Part shown: one piece after another, positions 47,482 through 58,609 of the stretch
Numbering within the stretch: position 1 is the stretch's first letter
Layout of the letters: every line of letters starts with the position of its first letter
Assembly (NCBI RefSeq): GCF_020382885.2
Contig: NC_058494.1
Coordinates: 11,240,001 to 11,304,000 of the forward strand
Direction of reading: 5' to 3'
Source: Scatophagus argus
Taxonomy: Eukaryota; Chordata; Actinopteri; Scatophagidae
Length of the DNA: 64,000 bases
Notes under the pieces: generated by a model
Databases searched by the model: none
The model's input: only the letters and a program-made list of their open reading frames with translations
Told to the model about the DNA's origin: nothing
Program-made: the position numbers and the translations under genes

Positions 47482-48185
47482 GGGCTAAAGCCTATCCCAG
47501 TTGACTTTGAGAGTCATGGTACACCCTAGTCACTAGTTCATCACAGTGCCAACATACGCTACATAAACAAAAGTATTGGAGAACCCAGCCTTGACCCCAA
47601 CAGGGTCTTTAATGACATTGCATTCACAGTTTTACAGTTGTCTCGGCTTCCACTCTTTTGGGAAGGCTTTCCAAAAGAATTTGTGTTTGTGTGAGAATTT
47701 TTGTCCATTCGTGCAGATGATGTCAGATGTCAGACACTGATGTTGGACAAAAAGGCTTGCCTCACAATCTCTGTTACAGTTCCTCCCAAAGATCATGGTT
47801 CTGTGTGGAGCAGTCAAATTCTACACCAAACTCATCCAACCATGCCTTTATGGACTTTGCTTTGTACCCTGGGGCACAGTCATGCTGGAATAGAAAAGGG
47901 CATTCCCCAAACTGCTGCCACAAAGTTGGAAGCACAGCATTGTCCATTATGTCTTGGTATGCTGAGGCCTTAAGATTTCCCTTCTCTGGAAGTAAGGGGC
48001 TGAGCCCAACCCCTGAAAGACAACCCCATAAAGAGGTGTGTCTCAATACTTGTTACTTATACTTGTCTGTATATTGTAGGGAGAAAGACACTCATGTTCA
48101 CATCGACAGGCAATTTAGAGTAACCATTTAACCTAGGTTGCAAGTCTTTAGGGATGAAGCCAGAGTACCTTTCGTACCCCATTTC
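47482..48185 (-). mobile_element. Tc1-like transposase remnant nested in an old SINE
   Basis: Minus-strand frame 48046-47774 has 'GNLKASAYQDIMDNAVLPTL' and 'FLFQHDCAPGYKAKSIKAWL', the central part of a Tc1/mariner transposase. 'HDNAP' of active copies is 'HDCAP' here and the rest is truncated. On either side lie two halves of a degenerate SINE of the 41491 family: 47485-47555 ('cctatcccagttgactttg ... tagttcatcacagtgccaac') and about 48075-48180 ('atcgacaggcaatttagagt ... aagccagagtacct'). The Tc1-like piece therefore landed in an older SINE. Both are decayed. Confidence 0.65.
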
Positions 48186-48956
48186 AGACCACAGCACGTT
48201 CATCTCTGGGACATAGAAACCGTCTCCTTCCTGACCGGTATGATGGTCAGGAAGGACACAGCAGAGAGTGCAAAAGGCAAGGCAGGGCATGGAAAGGTGA
48301 TTCAGGACTTTGAGCCATATTGTGAAATTTCCATTATTCAGCCTGTTCAGTGATAGTTGTTTTTGTAGTATATTTGGTTATGTCAACAGTAAGCCATACA
48401 AAATAACAAGAACCTCCATGGCTATCCATGTGTCACTTCATATCTTCACTTCACAGCTGCCTGAGTGCAAGTCCACAGTTCACCTCTATACCAGGTTTGA
48501 ATGAAAATTTGCTGAATTATGTCCAGTATGCTCTTGCTTATCGTAATGGTTTGTGGCTGACAGCTTCTTATTGTACATTTTGGTATATTGTGTAGTCAAC
48601 ATTGGGACACTCCTGGCAGGTTTGGTTCCCTTCCTCAGATAGAATGCTGACACAGCCTCATATTACATTGTAGTTTTCAACTTTTAATACATGTAACAAA
48701 ATTATACTTGCAATTTGTTAATTATTGTTGTGATTATAATAACATTTGCTAATGAATTTCAGAAGGCATGGTTGCCTGCTGTAGTATGTAGTATGGAATT
48801 TTTTTAAATTTACGTTCATCAATCAATAAATTGGAGAGGGGCATTTTATAATTGCTTCTTCGTGTTAACAAGGTCAATGCATCTTTAAAAAAAACAACAA
48901 CTTCAATTTCACATTTTCAGCTTCTGAGGCCATCTCTTCTTCTTTACAGTTGCAGA
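48186..48956. other. Intergenic region upstream of the GPCR gene
   Basis: Nothing recognised. A splice acceptor-like 'cttctttacag' immediately before the GPCR ATG (48940-48950) suggests that a non-coding exon lies upstream. Confidence 0.45.
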
Positions 48957-49763
48957 ATGAACGTCACCTTTGCAGAGAATGTCTTTTCTCAGTTTGAAGT
49001 TTTAGTCATCACTTCAGCTTCAGTCAACAACGTCCTGAGTCTTCCTTTGAATGGTTACGTCATGTGGCTGATCCTGGCAGGAGCCAGGGAGACTTTGGCA
49101 TCAGACTTCTTTTATCTCAACCTGGCAATGTCTGAGATCTTTTCCTGTTTATCCACCATATGGTTTTTTGTTTATTTAAGGTCAAAACTGTGGTTCTGCT
49201 TTAATGCCTTCATGTTCTCACGTGGTCTTTATTTTACAGCCCGTCCTCTTTTTCAGTGCTGCATTTGTGTCGAGTGCTATGTTGGGGTTGTTCACCCTGT
49301 GTTATTTCTTCAGTTAAAACCCCTGAGGTACAGGGTGGCCTGTTGTTGTGTTTTGTGGGTGACTGCCATGGTTTCCTGTATCTTCTGTATGTACACCTAT
49401 TTCAAACCTCTGTATTATTATGGGTTTTTCATCCAGAATTTACTCTTCTTTTTCATAATACTTTTCTGTTGCCTGTCAGTGCTCTGGGCTCTGAAACACA
49501 GAGGGCCTGGAAAAAATACCACAAAGAAGAGGAACACAAGAGAGAAGCGAAGGGCCTTTAAAATCATTTTGTTAATAATGACATTCATGGTCATTAATTT
49601 CTTTCTGTATGCAGCCGCTATTCCACTGCAATGCTGCTTGATGTTTATTGAGTTCTTCAAAGCCTTAATCATTTGCACAAGTTTGGCCTTAGCTACTGGT
49701 TTTCTTCAGCCCCTCCTCTACCTCCGAAGGACTGGAAAACTTCCCTGCTTCAGGGACCTCTAA
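48957..49763 (+). CDS. Divergent class A G-protein-coupled receptor, orphan
   Basis: A single coding exon of 268 aa. It begins 'MNVTF' with an N-glycosylation site at residue 2, and hydropathy gives seven plausible membrane spans. TM1 has 'LPLNGYVMWLI', TM2 'FFYLNLAMSEIF' (rhodopsin-type LNLAxxD with Glu for Asp), and there is a basic intracellular loop 3 ('TTKKRNTREKRRAFK'). Cys residues in the TM3 start region and extracellular loop 2 could pair. The usual DRY after TM3 reads 'E-C-Y' in 'CVECYVGVV', and NPxxY in TM7 reads 'LQPLLY'. The size and short loops resemble small teleost orphan receptors related to P2Y/GPR35-like receptors, but ligand and orthology are unknown. The start is the first ATG in frame; the longer ORF to 48852 has no ATG. 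Confidence 0.75.
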   Translation: MNVTFAENVFSQFEVLVITSASVNNVLSLPLNGYVMWLILAGARETLASDFFYLNLAMSEIFSCLSTIWFFVYLRSKLWFCFNAFMFSRGLYFTARPLFQCCICVECYVGVVHPVLFLQLKPLRYRVACCCVLWVTAMVSCIFCMYTYFKPLYYYGFFIQNLLFFFIILFCCLSVLWALKHRGPGKNTTKKRNTREKRRAFKIILLIMTFMVINFFLYAAAIPLQCCLMFIEFFKALIICTSLALATGFLQPLLYLRRTGKLPCFRDL

Positions 49764-50695
49764 TTATTATGTCAACATTATGTGTATGTTGGCTATGAAT
49801 ACTGTATATTGTGCTGTAAAGTAACTATAATGAGTATAGATTCCTGGTGATATTGGTTTATTTTTGCATTTACATCATATAGAGAATATACTATAGCGTT
49901 CTTCTTGTTGTTGTTACTTTTGGATTGAACTGTACTGGAAATGATGTAATCAAACACACTGAGTGAAATCAGTCCTGTAAACAGTAATATATTGTACCTT
50001 CTACTTGACTGTCACAGTGGCATCTTTTTTTTCTTGTGACAGATAAATAATAAATAATAAAATAAATAAATCTAGATATTTTCTTTTACAAAATTTTAAT
50101 GTAGTGTGATGATTTGGAAACACAAACATGCATACTCTTTTTACATCCATTGCCGTGTTTTTTTTAATTCTTCCTTTTTTATGCCGATTGCAACTATGAT
50201 GTGGTTAAGAAAAAGCTCAGCATGACTAAGCTAATTGCAAGTCTGCAATCTGACACCAACAGCTCTGTTGTCTGGCTGATAGTACGTGGAACAGGGGGGT
50301 TCTTCCCGTTCAGCTTGGCCGTGTGAGGTGTGAATTTCATGCATGTCTGTGCAACCAATACACATATGCAGCTGTCCACAGAAGACAGAATGTGGACAGA
50401 GACAAGAGCTTACTGACCTAGGTTGCTGGGAAGTACATAAACAAATAAAGCAAATAACCTGACAATATCTAATGCCCTCCAATAGCCCCAGTAGCAGCTG
50501 CACCCAAGAAAGTTTTCTCCAATTCCCCTGCTTATGGGTGGGTGGTTTCCAGTTTCTTTCTTCAGAAGTGTCCACATCTGAACAATGCAACAAGTACAAC
50601 ACATCACTGAGGAGCTGAGCATATGGGCTTAATTCACAAATATCATAAATAAACACATTCATACATACCAAAAATAAATAAATAAACAAAATAGA
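49764..50695. other. GPCR 3' flank and intergenic
   Basis: AT-rich. 'aaataataaataataaaat' near 50045-50065 may supply polyadenylation. A 233-aa minus-strand ORF overlaps from here into the LINE; it is antisense to LINE sequence in part and I do not call it. Confidence 0.45.
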
Positions 50696-50699
50696 TAGT

Positions 50700-51262
50700 G
50701 TACCGTACAGGTGAGTCATCGGGGATTTTGTGGACTGGTGTGAGCGCACCCACCTGTGCTTAAACACCAGTAAAACAAAGGGGATGGTGATTGACTTCCA
50801 GAGAAGGACATTACCACATGCAGCGGTGAACATCCAGGGCTTGGACATTGAGATGGTGGACAGTTTTAAGTCTCTGGGTGTCCACCTCAACCGTAAACTG
50901 GACCGGTCACATAACACCGATGCCCTGTACAAGAAGGGCCAAAGTCGCCTCCACCTTCTGAGAAGACCGAGGTCCTTTGGAGTGTGCAGGACACTACTAC
51001 GGACATTTTATGACTCAAGACAGGAAGAAACTGAACAAGCTGGTCAGGAGGGCCAGCTCTGTCCTGGGCTGCCCACTGGACTCCGTGGAGGAGGTGGGTG
51101 AGAGGAGGATGTTAGCCAAGCTGACACCCATCATGGACAACACCTCTCACCCTCTGCATCAGACAGTGGAGGCTCTGAGCAGCTCCTTCAGCGGCAGACT
51201 GCTACACCCTCAGTGTAGGAAGGAGCTACAGCAGGTCCTTCATTCCCTCTGCTGTTAGATTG
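50700..51262 (+). mobile_element. L2/CR1-like LINE, 3' coding end
   Basis: Plus-strand frames with 'DWCERTHLCLNTSKTKGMVI', 'DSFKSLGVHLNRKLDRS', 'KKGQSRLHLLRR' and then 'LNKLVRRASSVLGCPLDSVE' and 'SSFSGRLLHPQCRKELQQVL' up to a stop at 51258. These are the C-terminal RT and tail region of the same class as the element at 61700-64000, with a frame change and a small deletion near 51010 between the 'TFYDS' and 'DRKKLN' parts. The 5' part is missing. Confidence 0.8.
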
Positions 51263-51314
51263 TACAACTCAACAGTCTAGTCCTAATTTCCTAACTTATG
51301 TGGATATGTATATA

Positions 51315-51640
51315 GCTGTATTTTTTTTCAATTAAGTTTATTTATATAGCGCCAATTCACAACAAAAGTTATCTTATCTCAATTATAGCAGGTCTAGACC
51401 AAACTCTTTAATTAAATTGTAATACAGAGAGCCCAACATTCCCCCTTGAGCAAGCACTTGGCGACAGTGGCGAGGAAAAACTGCCTTTTAGAAGGCAGAA
51501 ACCTCGGAGCAGACCCGGGCTCAAGATGGGCGGCCATCTGTCTTGACCGGTTGGGTTGAGAGAGAGAGAAGGAGAGAGAGAGAGAGAGAGAGAGACAGAC
51601 AAGGAGAGAGAGGGAGAGGGGGGTGAGGCGTGAGAGAAGG
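51315..51640. repeat. Interspersed retroposon-tail repeat with (AG)n
   Basis: 'gtttatttatatagcgccaa', 'aaaaactgccttttagaagg' and 'agaaacctcggagcagaccc' are strings found in many copies in teleost genomes, seen here in minus orientation. The (AG)n tract runs at about 51558-51615. Confidence 0.6.
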
Positions 51641-52168
51641 AGCACACAAGCAGAGATGCATAGCAGCAGTAATGCTAGAAATATTGGAACTGTAGATAAT
51701 GATAATGAAGTATACAGCAGGTACTACAGTGATTATGATAGCAGTATTAGTAACAGTAATAACGGTAGTAGCTGTACAGAGTAGTAACAGAATTAAAATA
51801 GATTATGACTAAACAATAGTAATTGCAGTGTGTTAAGCTATTATCACACTAATATTTGGATTTTGGCTGTTGGACAGCAAGAGGACAGTGAGATATTTTA
51901 ATGAATGAATCATTTGACAAACATGCACAGAGAGTTTAATTCAACACTTGTACAGTTTTTACAATTAAAAGAAGGAGCAACATGTTTCACAGATGCTTCA
52001 TCAGTCACTCAAATTTGTTTTAGTGAGCCAAGTTATTCAGATGTTAATGGTGGAGTTTGTAAGAAGAAATCATATTCAAATGAATGTTGATTACAAATAA
52101 TTTGTACAATATAATATGGTGCCTAATTTCCATGTTTTGCTAACTGCATGTTCAACATGTCAAAATTC
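51641..52168. other. Intergenic, no gene seen
   Basis: AT-rich sequence with irregular 'gtagtaatag'-type short repeats at 51668-51790. It includes the 3' flank of the ART gene on the minus strand. Confidence 0.4.
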
Positions 52169-53035
52169 TTATTTTGGAAAAAGAGCACAGTTCAGATTGG
52201 ACAGAGTCTCTCTTGTGCTTTCCACTTTGTAGACCACCTCACATTCAAGACTCTTCTCGTCTGATTTTTTCTTAATGTCTGTGACTTTAAAGAGCTCATA
52301 AGGAGGAATCAACACTTCAGCTTCTGCCTCTCCAAATTTAGAGTACAGCGAGATGTCTGCCCCAAAGCATGTGACAATTTCAAAGCATGACTTGTCTCCA
52401 AATTTTTTAGCAACTTTGTACCCAGCCAGTGTAGCTGAAGCAAAAGAACCAAAGCGAATCTCCTTGTTAAGAACATTTTGGTCAAATTTTACATCGACTC
52501 CACGATAAACTGTGAGACATTCATTATTGTCACGTTTTTTCTGAGGATTTGAATGGCATCGGTCAGGAAAAAGTGAAGTGCATGATACTTGAATGCCTTT
52601 CCGTACTCAGATCGCTGGGATCGAACTGCATTATTGATATCCTTATAAAAATCTCCTGTGCCAAAGCTATAAATATAAATAGCCATAATCCGCTCTTTTC
52701 CTAGTCTGGGGTTGGTTTTCTTAAACTTGCCATTGTAGGTTTTCTCTGCCTCTTCCCAGACCTGTTTGAATTGGTTGTCTTTATTTTTCTCATTCTCAAG
52801 GTATTCTGTTTCCACCTTCTTCTTCATTTCTTCTTTGCAGCCATTGTACATGTCATCAACAGAGAGTGGAGCTTTGTCCAAAGGATAATCCTTTAAAGAA
52901 ATAAAACACATTCAGTGTCAGTACACAGAAGTTACAATTAAGCAAGCCATCATCCAGCATATACATTACCTCTGCAATTCCTGTAGAGACTCCATAAGAG
53001 ATTAGCACTGCTGCCCAAATTGCTATTACCGCCAT
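52169..53035 (-). pseudogene. ART family gene with one frame break (ART-5)
   Basis: Coding exons 53035-52970 (22-residue signal peptide, 'MAVIAIWAAVLISYGVS', donor GTAATG) and 52890-52169. The first two-thirds is open ('VDDMYNGCKEEM' to 'FLTDAIQILRK'). Then the frame shifts once, close to a run of six A (minus strand; 52535-52540), and the rest of the domain continues in another frame, including 'FGSFASA', an 'EAEAEVLIPPYE' segment and the end 'NCALFPK'. In the first frame a stop follows within about 17 residues of the A run. Either this is a young pseudogene or the homopolymer is one base short in the assembly; the rest of the sequence is otherwise undamaged. Closest relative in the window is the ART at 56798. 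It is host DNA, secreted type, without a membrane tail. Confidence 0.75.
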
Positions 53036-53715
53036 GTTCAGTCAGAGGAGAAACCTGAGTTAAATCAAACAATCTCCAGCAACAGTGAGACAGCGTAGTC
53101 TGTCTGTGGTCTTCACTGACTGAATGGGTACACTTATATAGCAAGCAGCTAAGGTAGTTTAATATTAAGTCTGAGATAAAACAGCTCATACTGTCATACA
53201 AGACATACAGACAGACAAGAGCAATATGATCATAAAAGTGAGCATAAGGGCTTATCTCTGAAGCTCTGCAAACTTAGACAATTTATAATGTGAGCAAATT
53301 TGATGGCACTGGGGTAGCTACACATTAATTAAAGATAAGACAGCAAGTTCACTTTGGTGTTAGCAAGTGTGCCAAGCTGGAAGTGTGTACACTGCATAGT
53401 GCACCCATGTATTTTTATATCGGGACAAATCAGAACGAAAGGAAACAGCATTTCAGACAAAAGCAATGCTTTTTTGTCATTTACACAGTGTGTTTAACTG
53501 ACTTTTTCTATTAATTAAAATAGCATTGCCTTACACTGTTGTGTGTAAGCATTCATCTTCTTTGGACTCCACAGTTTGCAAGGTTACAGACCTGGTATTT
53601 AAATTGATTTCCTATAGACTTTTTATCACTTGATTAATACATTAATGATGTATTGAAGGTACAAAATACTTTTTGTTATAGCACAAAGTATTGTACAAGT
53701 ATTAAAAAATAGCTC
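53036..53715. other. Upstream region of ART-5
   Basis: A 5' UTR exon is possible near 53110-53140 ('cacttatatagc' reads as a TATA-like box on the minus strand). Nothing else recognised. Confidence 0.4.
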
Positions 53716-53719
53716 AAGC

Positions 53720-54115
53720 TCAGTTTGATTGGATGGTGACCTTCGCTGAACAGCAGCTTTCAAGTCTCGCTGCTGATTCTTAATGGGACTGAGGTCTCAG
53801 CTTTGACTTTGCCATTGTAAGACATTAACATTATTTAACTTAAACCGTTTCAGCACAACCCAGGGTCTCTTGCTGACAGATTCCATCTTACCCTCAGTCC
53901 TGACCAGTTTTCAAATGCCTGCTGATTAAAAGCATCCCCACGTCATCATGCTGCCGCCACTATGTACGCTGTGGAAATGGTGTGTTCAGGGTCATGTGTA
54001 GCGTTGGGTTTCTGTTACACGCAACATTTAGCACCGGGGAAAATTTTTGGCATAATCTGATCCAAATACCTTCTTCCACATGTTTGCTGACATGTGAACA
54101 CACACATGTACGCAT
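53720..54115 (-). mobile_element. Tc1-like transposon fragment
   Basis: Read on the minus strand, DNA corresponding to the Tc1 transposase middle: 'cacatgtggaagaaggtatt', 'acaccatttccacag', 'tggcggcagcatgatgac', 'gtcaggactgagggtaagatgg' and 'caaagctgagacctcagtcc' fall in the expected order for the conserved WSDE-, GGGS- and SPDL-type motifs. No frame is open throughout; ancient and inactive. Confidence 0.6.
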
Positions 54116-54589
54116 GCATGCATACACAGTGACAGAGCCATAAGTAGCATTAACATCGCAAGGCCATATTTTTTTCCATATCTTCATTACTAGAAAATGT
54201 CCAGTGTGTTGATATATAGCAAAATTCCCCCTTTAGGTATTCAGTTTTAAAACTCCACTTTTAGGGCCAGGAACAACAGTAGTCTCTCTTCTCTTACCTC
54301 ACACAATTTGCAAGTGAAATGATTCAAAAATAAAATGCTGCTTTACATGTTTGCCGCATAACAGACATGATGCATGACCAAGGCTGTTTATGCAGATTTG
54401 CAGGTGCTGGAAGAATCCAAAGTGAGTAACTCATACCTTTACCTCAGACAGTTTTCAGTGATGTGAAGATGAACTATTACAACCGAAGCCCTCCACATGG
54501 TTATCCAGTGGTTATGTAGGAAAATGCAAGGAAGAGTATTTTTAGTGCTCCAAGTCATGAAAACAGATCATGGCTGCTATTACATGGGA
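54116..54589. other. Intergenic, no gene seen
   Basis: No recognised feature. Confidence 0.35.
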
Positions 54590-54873
54590 CAGCTGTGGCC
54601 TAGAGGTTTGAGAAGTGACTTGTGATCAGAGGGTTGCCAGTTCAATTCCACCCTGGACTGGCAGGAAAAATTTGGGTGTGGTGGTGTGATTGTTTAATGC
54701 CCCTGCCTCCTATTAGTTGGCTGATGTGCCCTTGAGCAAGGCAACCTCCCCAATTACTCCCTGGGTGTGTGTTTCACTGCATGCAGCAGGTGTGTGCTCA
54801 ATCAGTGATGGGTTAAATGCAGAACAATTATTTTGGTGTATGCAAAAAAATACTGACAAAATAAAGTTTGAAG
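54590..54873 (+). mobile_element. Diverged tRNA-derived SINE
   Basis: Second copy of the SINE in tppp3 intron 2, with the same order of landmarks ('gtggcctagaggtttgag', 'agttcaattcc', 'cccttgagcaaggcaa', 'tttcactgcatg'). Older, with several indels. Confidence 0.7.
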
Positions 54874-56033
54874 TAATTACTAATTGTTAATTACTATACA
54901 AACTAGAAAGACTTTGAACACACAGCACTTTTCTCAGGCTATCAGTGCTGGGATTGATCTTTATAGGATGCGAATTAAAGTTGTAACACCTGTGAATTAC
55001 ATATTTTTGCTTTATTTTTAAGGTCATTGTTAAATGTAGTTTTAAGGTTTCTGTGCGATCAAAAAAACACATCATGTTTCACAAGTGTTTTGTGTAATTA
55101 CACTGTTTAAACATTTGGTTCGACATGCATGTTGAAGAGTCATAAAACCTGGTCCATTTAAATCCTGAGTATGGAAATGTGAAAGAGTTTTGATAGTGAA
55201 CTTTTAGTACAGCTAGTAACTCTATGTAATACAAGACATCTCTGTCTCATAGTCAAACTTTATTACAGTGCCAGAGCACAATGTAAATTATACAATAGTC
55301 CACAGAGTCTTATCAGAGGGTAAGTAACCTGCAGCTGAGCACTCCATAACCTCTGTGCTGTTTCTTGTGTGAGACACATGGATGAACCTTGTAGAATTGG
55401 ATATGAAACCTAAAGATGGCACCTCCTCCAGTGACCCCTTGTGGCAGATGCAATGAAGCCCTAACACGTGTGTCACATGAAATGTCACTTTGATCAACTT
55501 TAAGTTGCTCTGATCATCTCCCATTGCCATAGTACACTGTATGGTGTACACTGGAAATACATTAAAGTTACTAACAATTTTTTTATTATTATAATTGTTA
55601 TACTAATTATTATCCAGTGTTCCACCTTATGTTCTGCAGGTGCACTTAGGGTTAGCAGTTGCACGGGGTTGGCATGGCTCTTGCTGTGTGACATCTTCTC
55701 ATGGGGCCCCTGTGCAGGGAGGTAGTGTGTGTGTTAAGCAGTCAGGAACCTGGAGTCCACTGGTCCTCTTGCACTGAGTCACTTGTCTGCCGCACTTAAC
55801 AGTCAGAATCATTGTGACTCTGGGGAACAGTGCATTACAGATGTTTAAGAGGGACTGCAAGAGTGGTATACAAGTGGGTAGTGTTCGAGCAGCTGGGTAG
55901 ATTGTTAATTGTTTTGTCCAGCTCAGCCCTGTTCAACAAACTTGTTATATTCCTTCCACCCACTCATGCTAGTTATGTAGTCGAATCACAGTGTCCTGTA
56001 TTCAGTCCTCAGGTGTAACTGGTCTATCCTCAT
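54874..56033. other. Intergenic, no gene seen
   Basis: No family recognised. The short minus-strand ORFs (55288-55551 and others) are not supported. Confidence 0.4.
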
Positions 56034-56265
56034 TGTTGAACAACCAATAAGAGAGGGAGAACATGGACCCTATCTTTCTCTCTCTCCACTTTCCAGCCTG
56101 GTCTGCATGTCTCAGTATAAATATCAGTATAGTCAGACATCTTTTTGCAGGTGGTAAATTTCATTCATTACACATTGCACCCACTTTTGTATATTAATTA
56201 TCTGCCCTTTGCCTAGCACTAATAATAAAACGACAACATTTAAACTTCATGACTCTTTTTGATCA
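56034..56265 (+). repeat. Solo LTR-like repeat, copy 2
   Basis: About 94% like 16388-16617 by eye over its full length, with the same TG...CA ends, TATA-like 'cagtataaatatc' and 'aataataaaacg'. The two copies differ by scattered substitutions and a 4-base insertion. No flanking target duplication or internal region seen. Looks inactive. Confidence 0.45.
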
Positions 56266-56797
56266 GGTTTAGAATCTGAGCAAACAAAGAGTATTGAGTG
56301 AAGAAATAAATATAATACATATTTACAACAGTTTACATTGCACACACTAATAATGGTGACTTGTTCTCTGGGGGGGGGTGGGGGCGCTATTTTACTTTGT
56401 CTTTGAATTGTTTAGACTAACAAGCACAATTTGTTTTTAGATTGCTTCATGGCATTTGACAATTTTCATGGGATTTTAGGAGAATTATTTTTCTTTAATG
56501 CAACCAAATGCAGATGACACAAAAAATGTGCGTGAAAGTGATGATAGTATGAATAGTTACATTTATAACAAACAGTATGTTTTCCACAACCTCTCGTAAA
56601 GGTTTAGTCATTCAAATATCAAAATAGCGTTGTGTATAAAGAGAAAACTGGTCATCAAAATCATGCTTTTATTGAATTTCTCAAATCCACATCTAAATGC
56701 ATTTTGAAAGTGATTTCAATTTGGTGCAGCTCAGTACATATATTTTTAAATTATTTTAATGTTTAACAAATGTTATATATCAAATGTATGAGACTGT
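56266..56797. other. 3' flank of ART-6
   Basis: Contains a G tract at 56371-56388. Otherwise nothing recognised; the minus-strand gene's polyadenylation signal probably lies in the AT-rich 56640-56790 region. Confidence 0.4.
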
Positions 56798-57711
56798 TTA
56801 CTTCTGAAAAAGAGCACAATTCACACTGGACAGAGTCTTTCCAGTGCTTTTCACTTTGTAGACCACCTCACATGGAAGACTCTTGTCATCAGATTTCCTC
56901 TTAATCTTTGTAACTTTAAAGACCTCATAAGGAGGAATCAGGGCTTCTCTCTCCGACTCCCCAAGCTTAGAGTACAGTGAGATGTCTGCTCCAGAGCAGG
57001 TGAAAATCTCAAAGCAGGACTTGTCTCCAAACCTTTCAGCACTGGGGTATGAACCCATCGAGCTGGAGGTGAAAGAGCCAAAGCGAATCATCTTGTTGAG
57101 AACAGCTTGGCTAAAGTAGCTGTTGACTCTACGGTAACCAGTGAGGCATCTTTCTGCTTCAGGTTTGCGAGCGTTGAGAGTTTGGAGGGCGTCAGTCAGG
57201 TAGAAGTGAAGTGTGTGATATCTGAATGTGGTCCTATACTCAGGTTTCTGGGTTCGAACTGCATTATTGAAGTCAAGATAGATTTTTGGTTTGTCGAGGG
57301 TATAAACATAAATTGCCATAATCTGTTCTTTTCCCAAAGAGGTGGAGGGTCGCTTTCCTTTTTTATGCTTCCATTTTTTGTTGTAGTATTTTTCTGCCTC
57401 ACTCCAGGCCAATGTGAAATTTTTGTCTTTGTTTTTCTCATTGGCCAGGTACTCCTTCTTCACGCTGTCCTCCATCTGTCCTTTGCAGCCAGTGTACATG
57501 TCATCTACAGCATTTGGAGCCAAATCCAGTGGAATTTTTAAACCAGCTTCTGCAGAGATCTGAAACATAAATGAAAAATTTAAAAACTTCTTTCACATGT
57601 GAGTACACAGTGGTTACAGATCAGCAAGCCTCCACTCAGCACTACCTTTGTAGTCCCCATAGAGGCTCCAAATGTCATTAGCATTGTTGTCCAAACTGCC
57701 ATCACTGCCAT
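56798..57711 (-). CDS. Secreted arginine mono-ADP-ribosyltransferase (ART-6)
   Basis: Coding exons 57711-57646 (22-residue signal peptide 'MAVMAVWTTMLMTFGA', donor GTAGTG) and 57559-56798, phase 0, about 275 aa. It belongs to a different subgroup from ART-1 to ART-4: a lysine-rich stretch ('WKHKKGKR') follows the first helix, and the first-exon length is 66 instead of 75 bp, as in ART-5. R-S-EXE is intact: Arg-Arg at about 165-166 ('LTGYRR'), S-S-S at about 187-189 ('GSFTSSS') and E-R-E at about 225-227, although the following 'VLIPP' is 'ALIPP'. No C-terminal anchor (ends 'NCALFQK'). The 5' UTR continues to about 57730 after the acceptor 'gtttgtag', and another UTR exon ends near 57919 at 'CTGTG|GTAAGT'. 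Confidence 0.88.
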
Positions 57712-58074
57712 CTTTCACCAGCACAGAAACCTACAAACAAAAATACTTTGGTTCATCAGACACAATTTATTTTGTTTTATATATATATTATATTTATGTG
57801 TAGTTTTCAGCTATCTTATCTGAATTTGCAGGCTCTCTAATATGAATAGTACTAATAATATGAATGAACTAGTTAAACTGTTAAACACTGTAGAAGTGAA
57901 GACTTTTTTCACTTACCACAGTCCGCTTTCAGCATGATACATTTGTAACCTGTGCGCTAAGCTCAGCTGCTGTGTGTCTTTGATCAGCTGCAGGCAATTA
58001 CAATCAGGGGGCGGGACCTTCATAAAGACCACACAGTCAAGTCGTTCCTCTTTGATTTTAATCAATGATATGAG
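57712..58074 (-). other. 5' UTR exons and upstream region of ART-6
   Basis: The start-codon exon begins near 57730. A further non-coding exon is predicted with its donor at about 57914-57919. A clear TATA box was not found; 'tataaag'-like strings are absent in the expected window, and the nearest AT element is 'ttataaagaccac' read on the plus strand near 58020. Confidence 0.4.
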
Positions 58075-58609
58075 CAGTATTGAACATCTACAAGCTTAGG
58101 GAAGGATCGTTCATGAACTCGTTCATATTTTGGGCGAACGTGAACTGAACGTGCTGCATTTCCGCTTGATAAACGTTATTATGAGCGCGTTCATTCTGGC
58201 GTTCGTGAATGGCGCTTTCTCACAGTATAAAACAGCCCTTAATATGTAGCGGAAAAACCACCCAACCTGGCAACAGCTGTCATACCTGTCGCACTAACAT
58301 ACGTCATCAAAATACGGAGCATGGACGAAGGCAGCGCGAGCTCGGGCCGCTCAGACTCTGCGGCGTTTTACTGTTTGAAAGAATTTTATGCAAAAGTCAG
58401 TACTAACCCAGATGGTAAAAAATAAATACTAAATAATGACTCGCAGCAGCGTATTGAAGAAAAAAATAACTATGAACTAGTTCATTTTTGGAACCCTGAA
58501 CTTAGTTCCATATTTTGAATTTTGAACTATGAACTGAACAAGTTCATTTTAAAATTTGTGAACTGAACTTTGAACTAATTCATGTAGAAAGTGAACTTTC
58601 CCAATACTG
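58075..58609. mobile_element. hAT-type element with exact 8-bp target duplication
   Basis: 535 bp flanked by GATATGAG on both sides (58067-58074 and 58610-58617), the 8-bp target duplication of hAT transposons. The ends are inverted copies CAGTATTG / CAATACTG, followed by sub-terminal inverted arrays of 'gaactcgttcat / atgaactagttc' motifs. A small plus-strand ORF begins at 58321 ('MDEGSASSGRSDSAAFYCLK...NPDGKK', 34 aa) and might be a first coding exon of a hAT transposase that lost the rest. Non-autonomous. Confidence 0.88.

Noticed and set aside
50231-50932. 233-aa minus-strand ORF
   Set aside because: Its first part is the antisense of a LINE coding end (50,700-51,260), the remainder has no protein-like pattern, and no splice or promoter signals support it.
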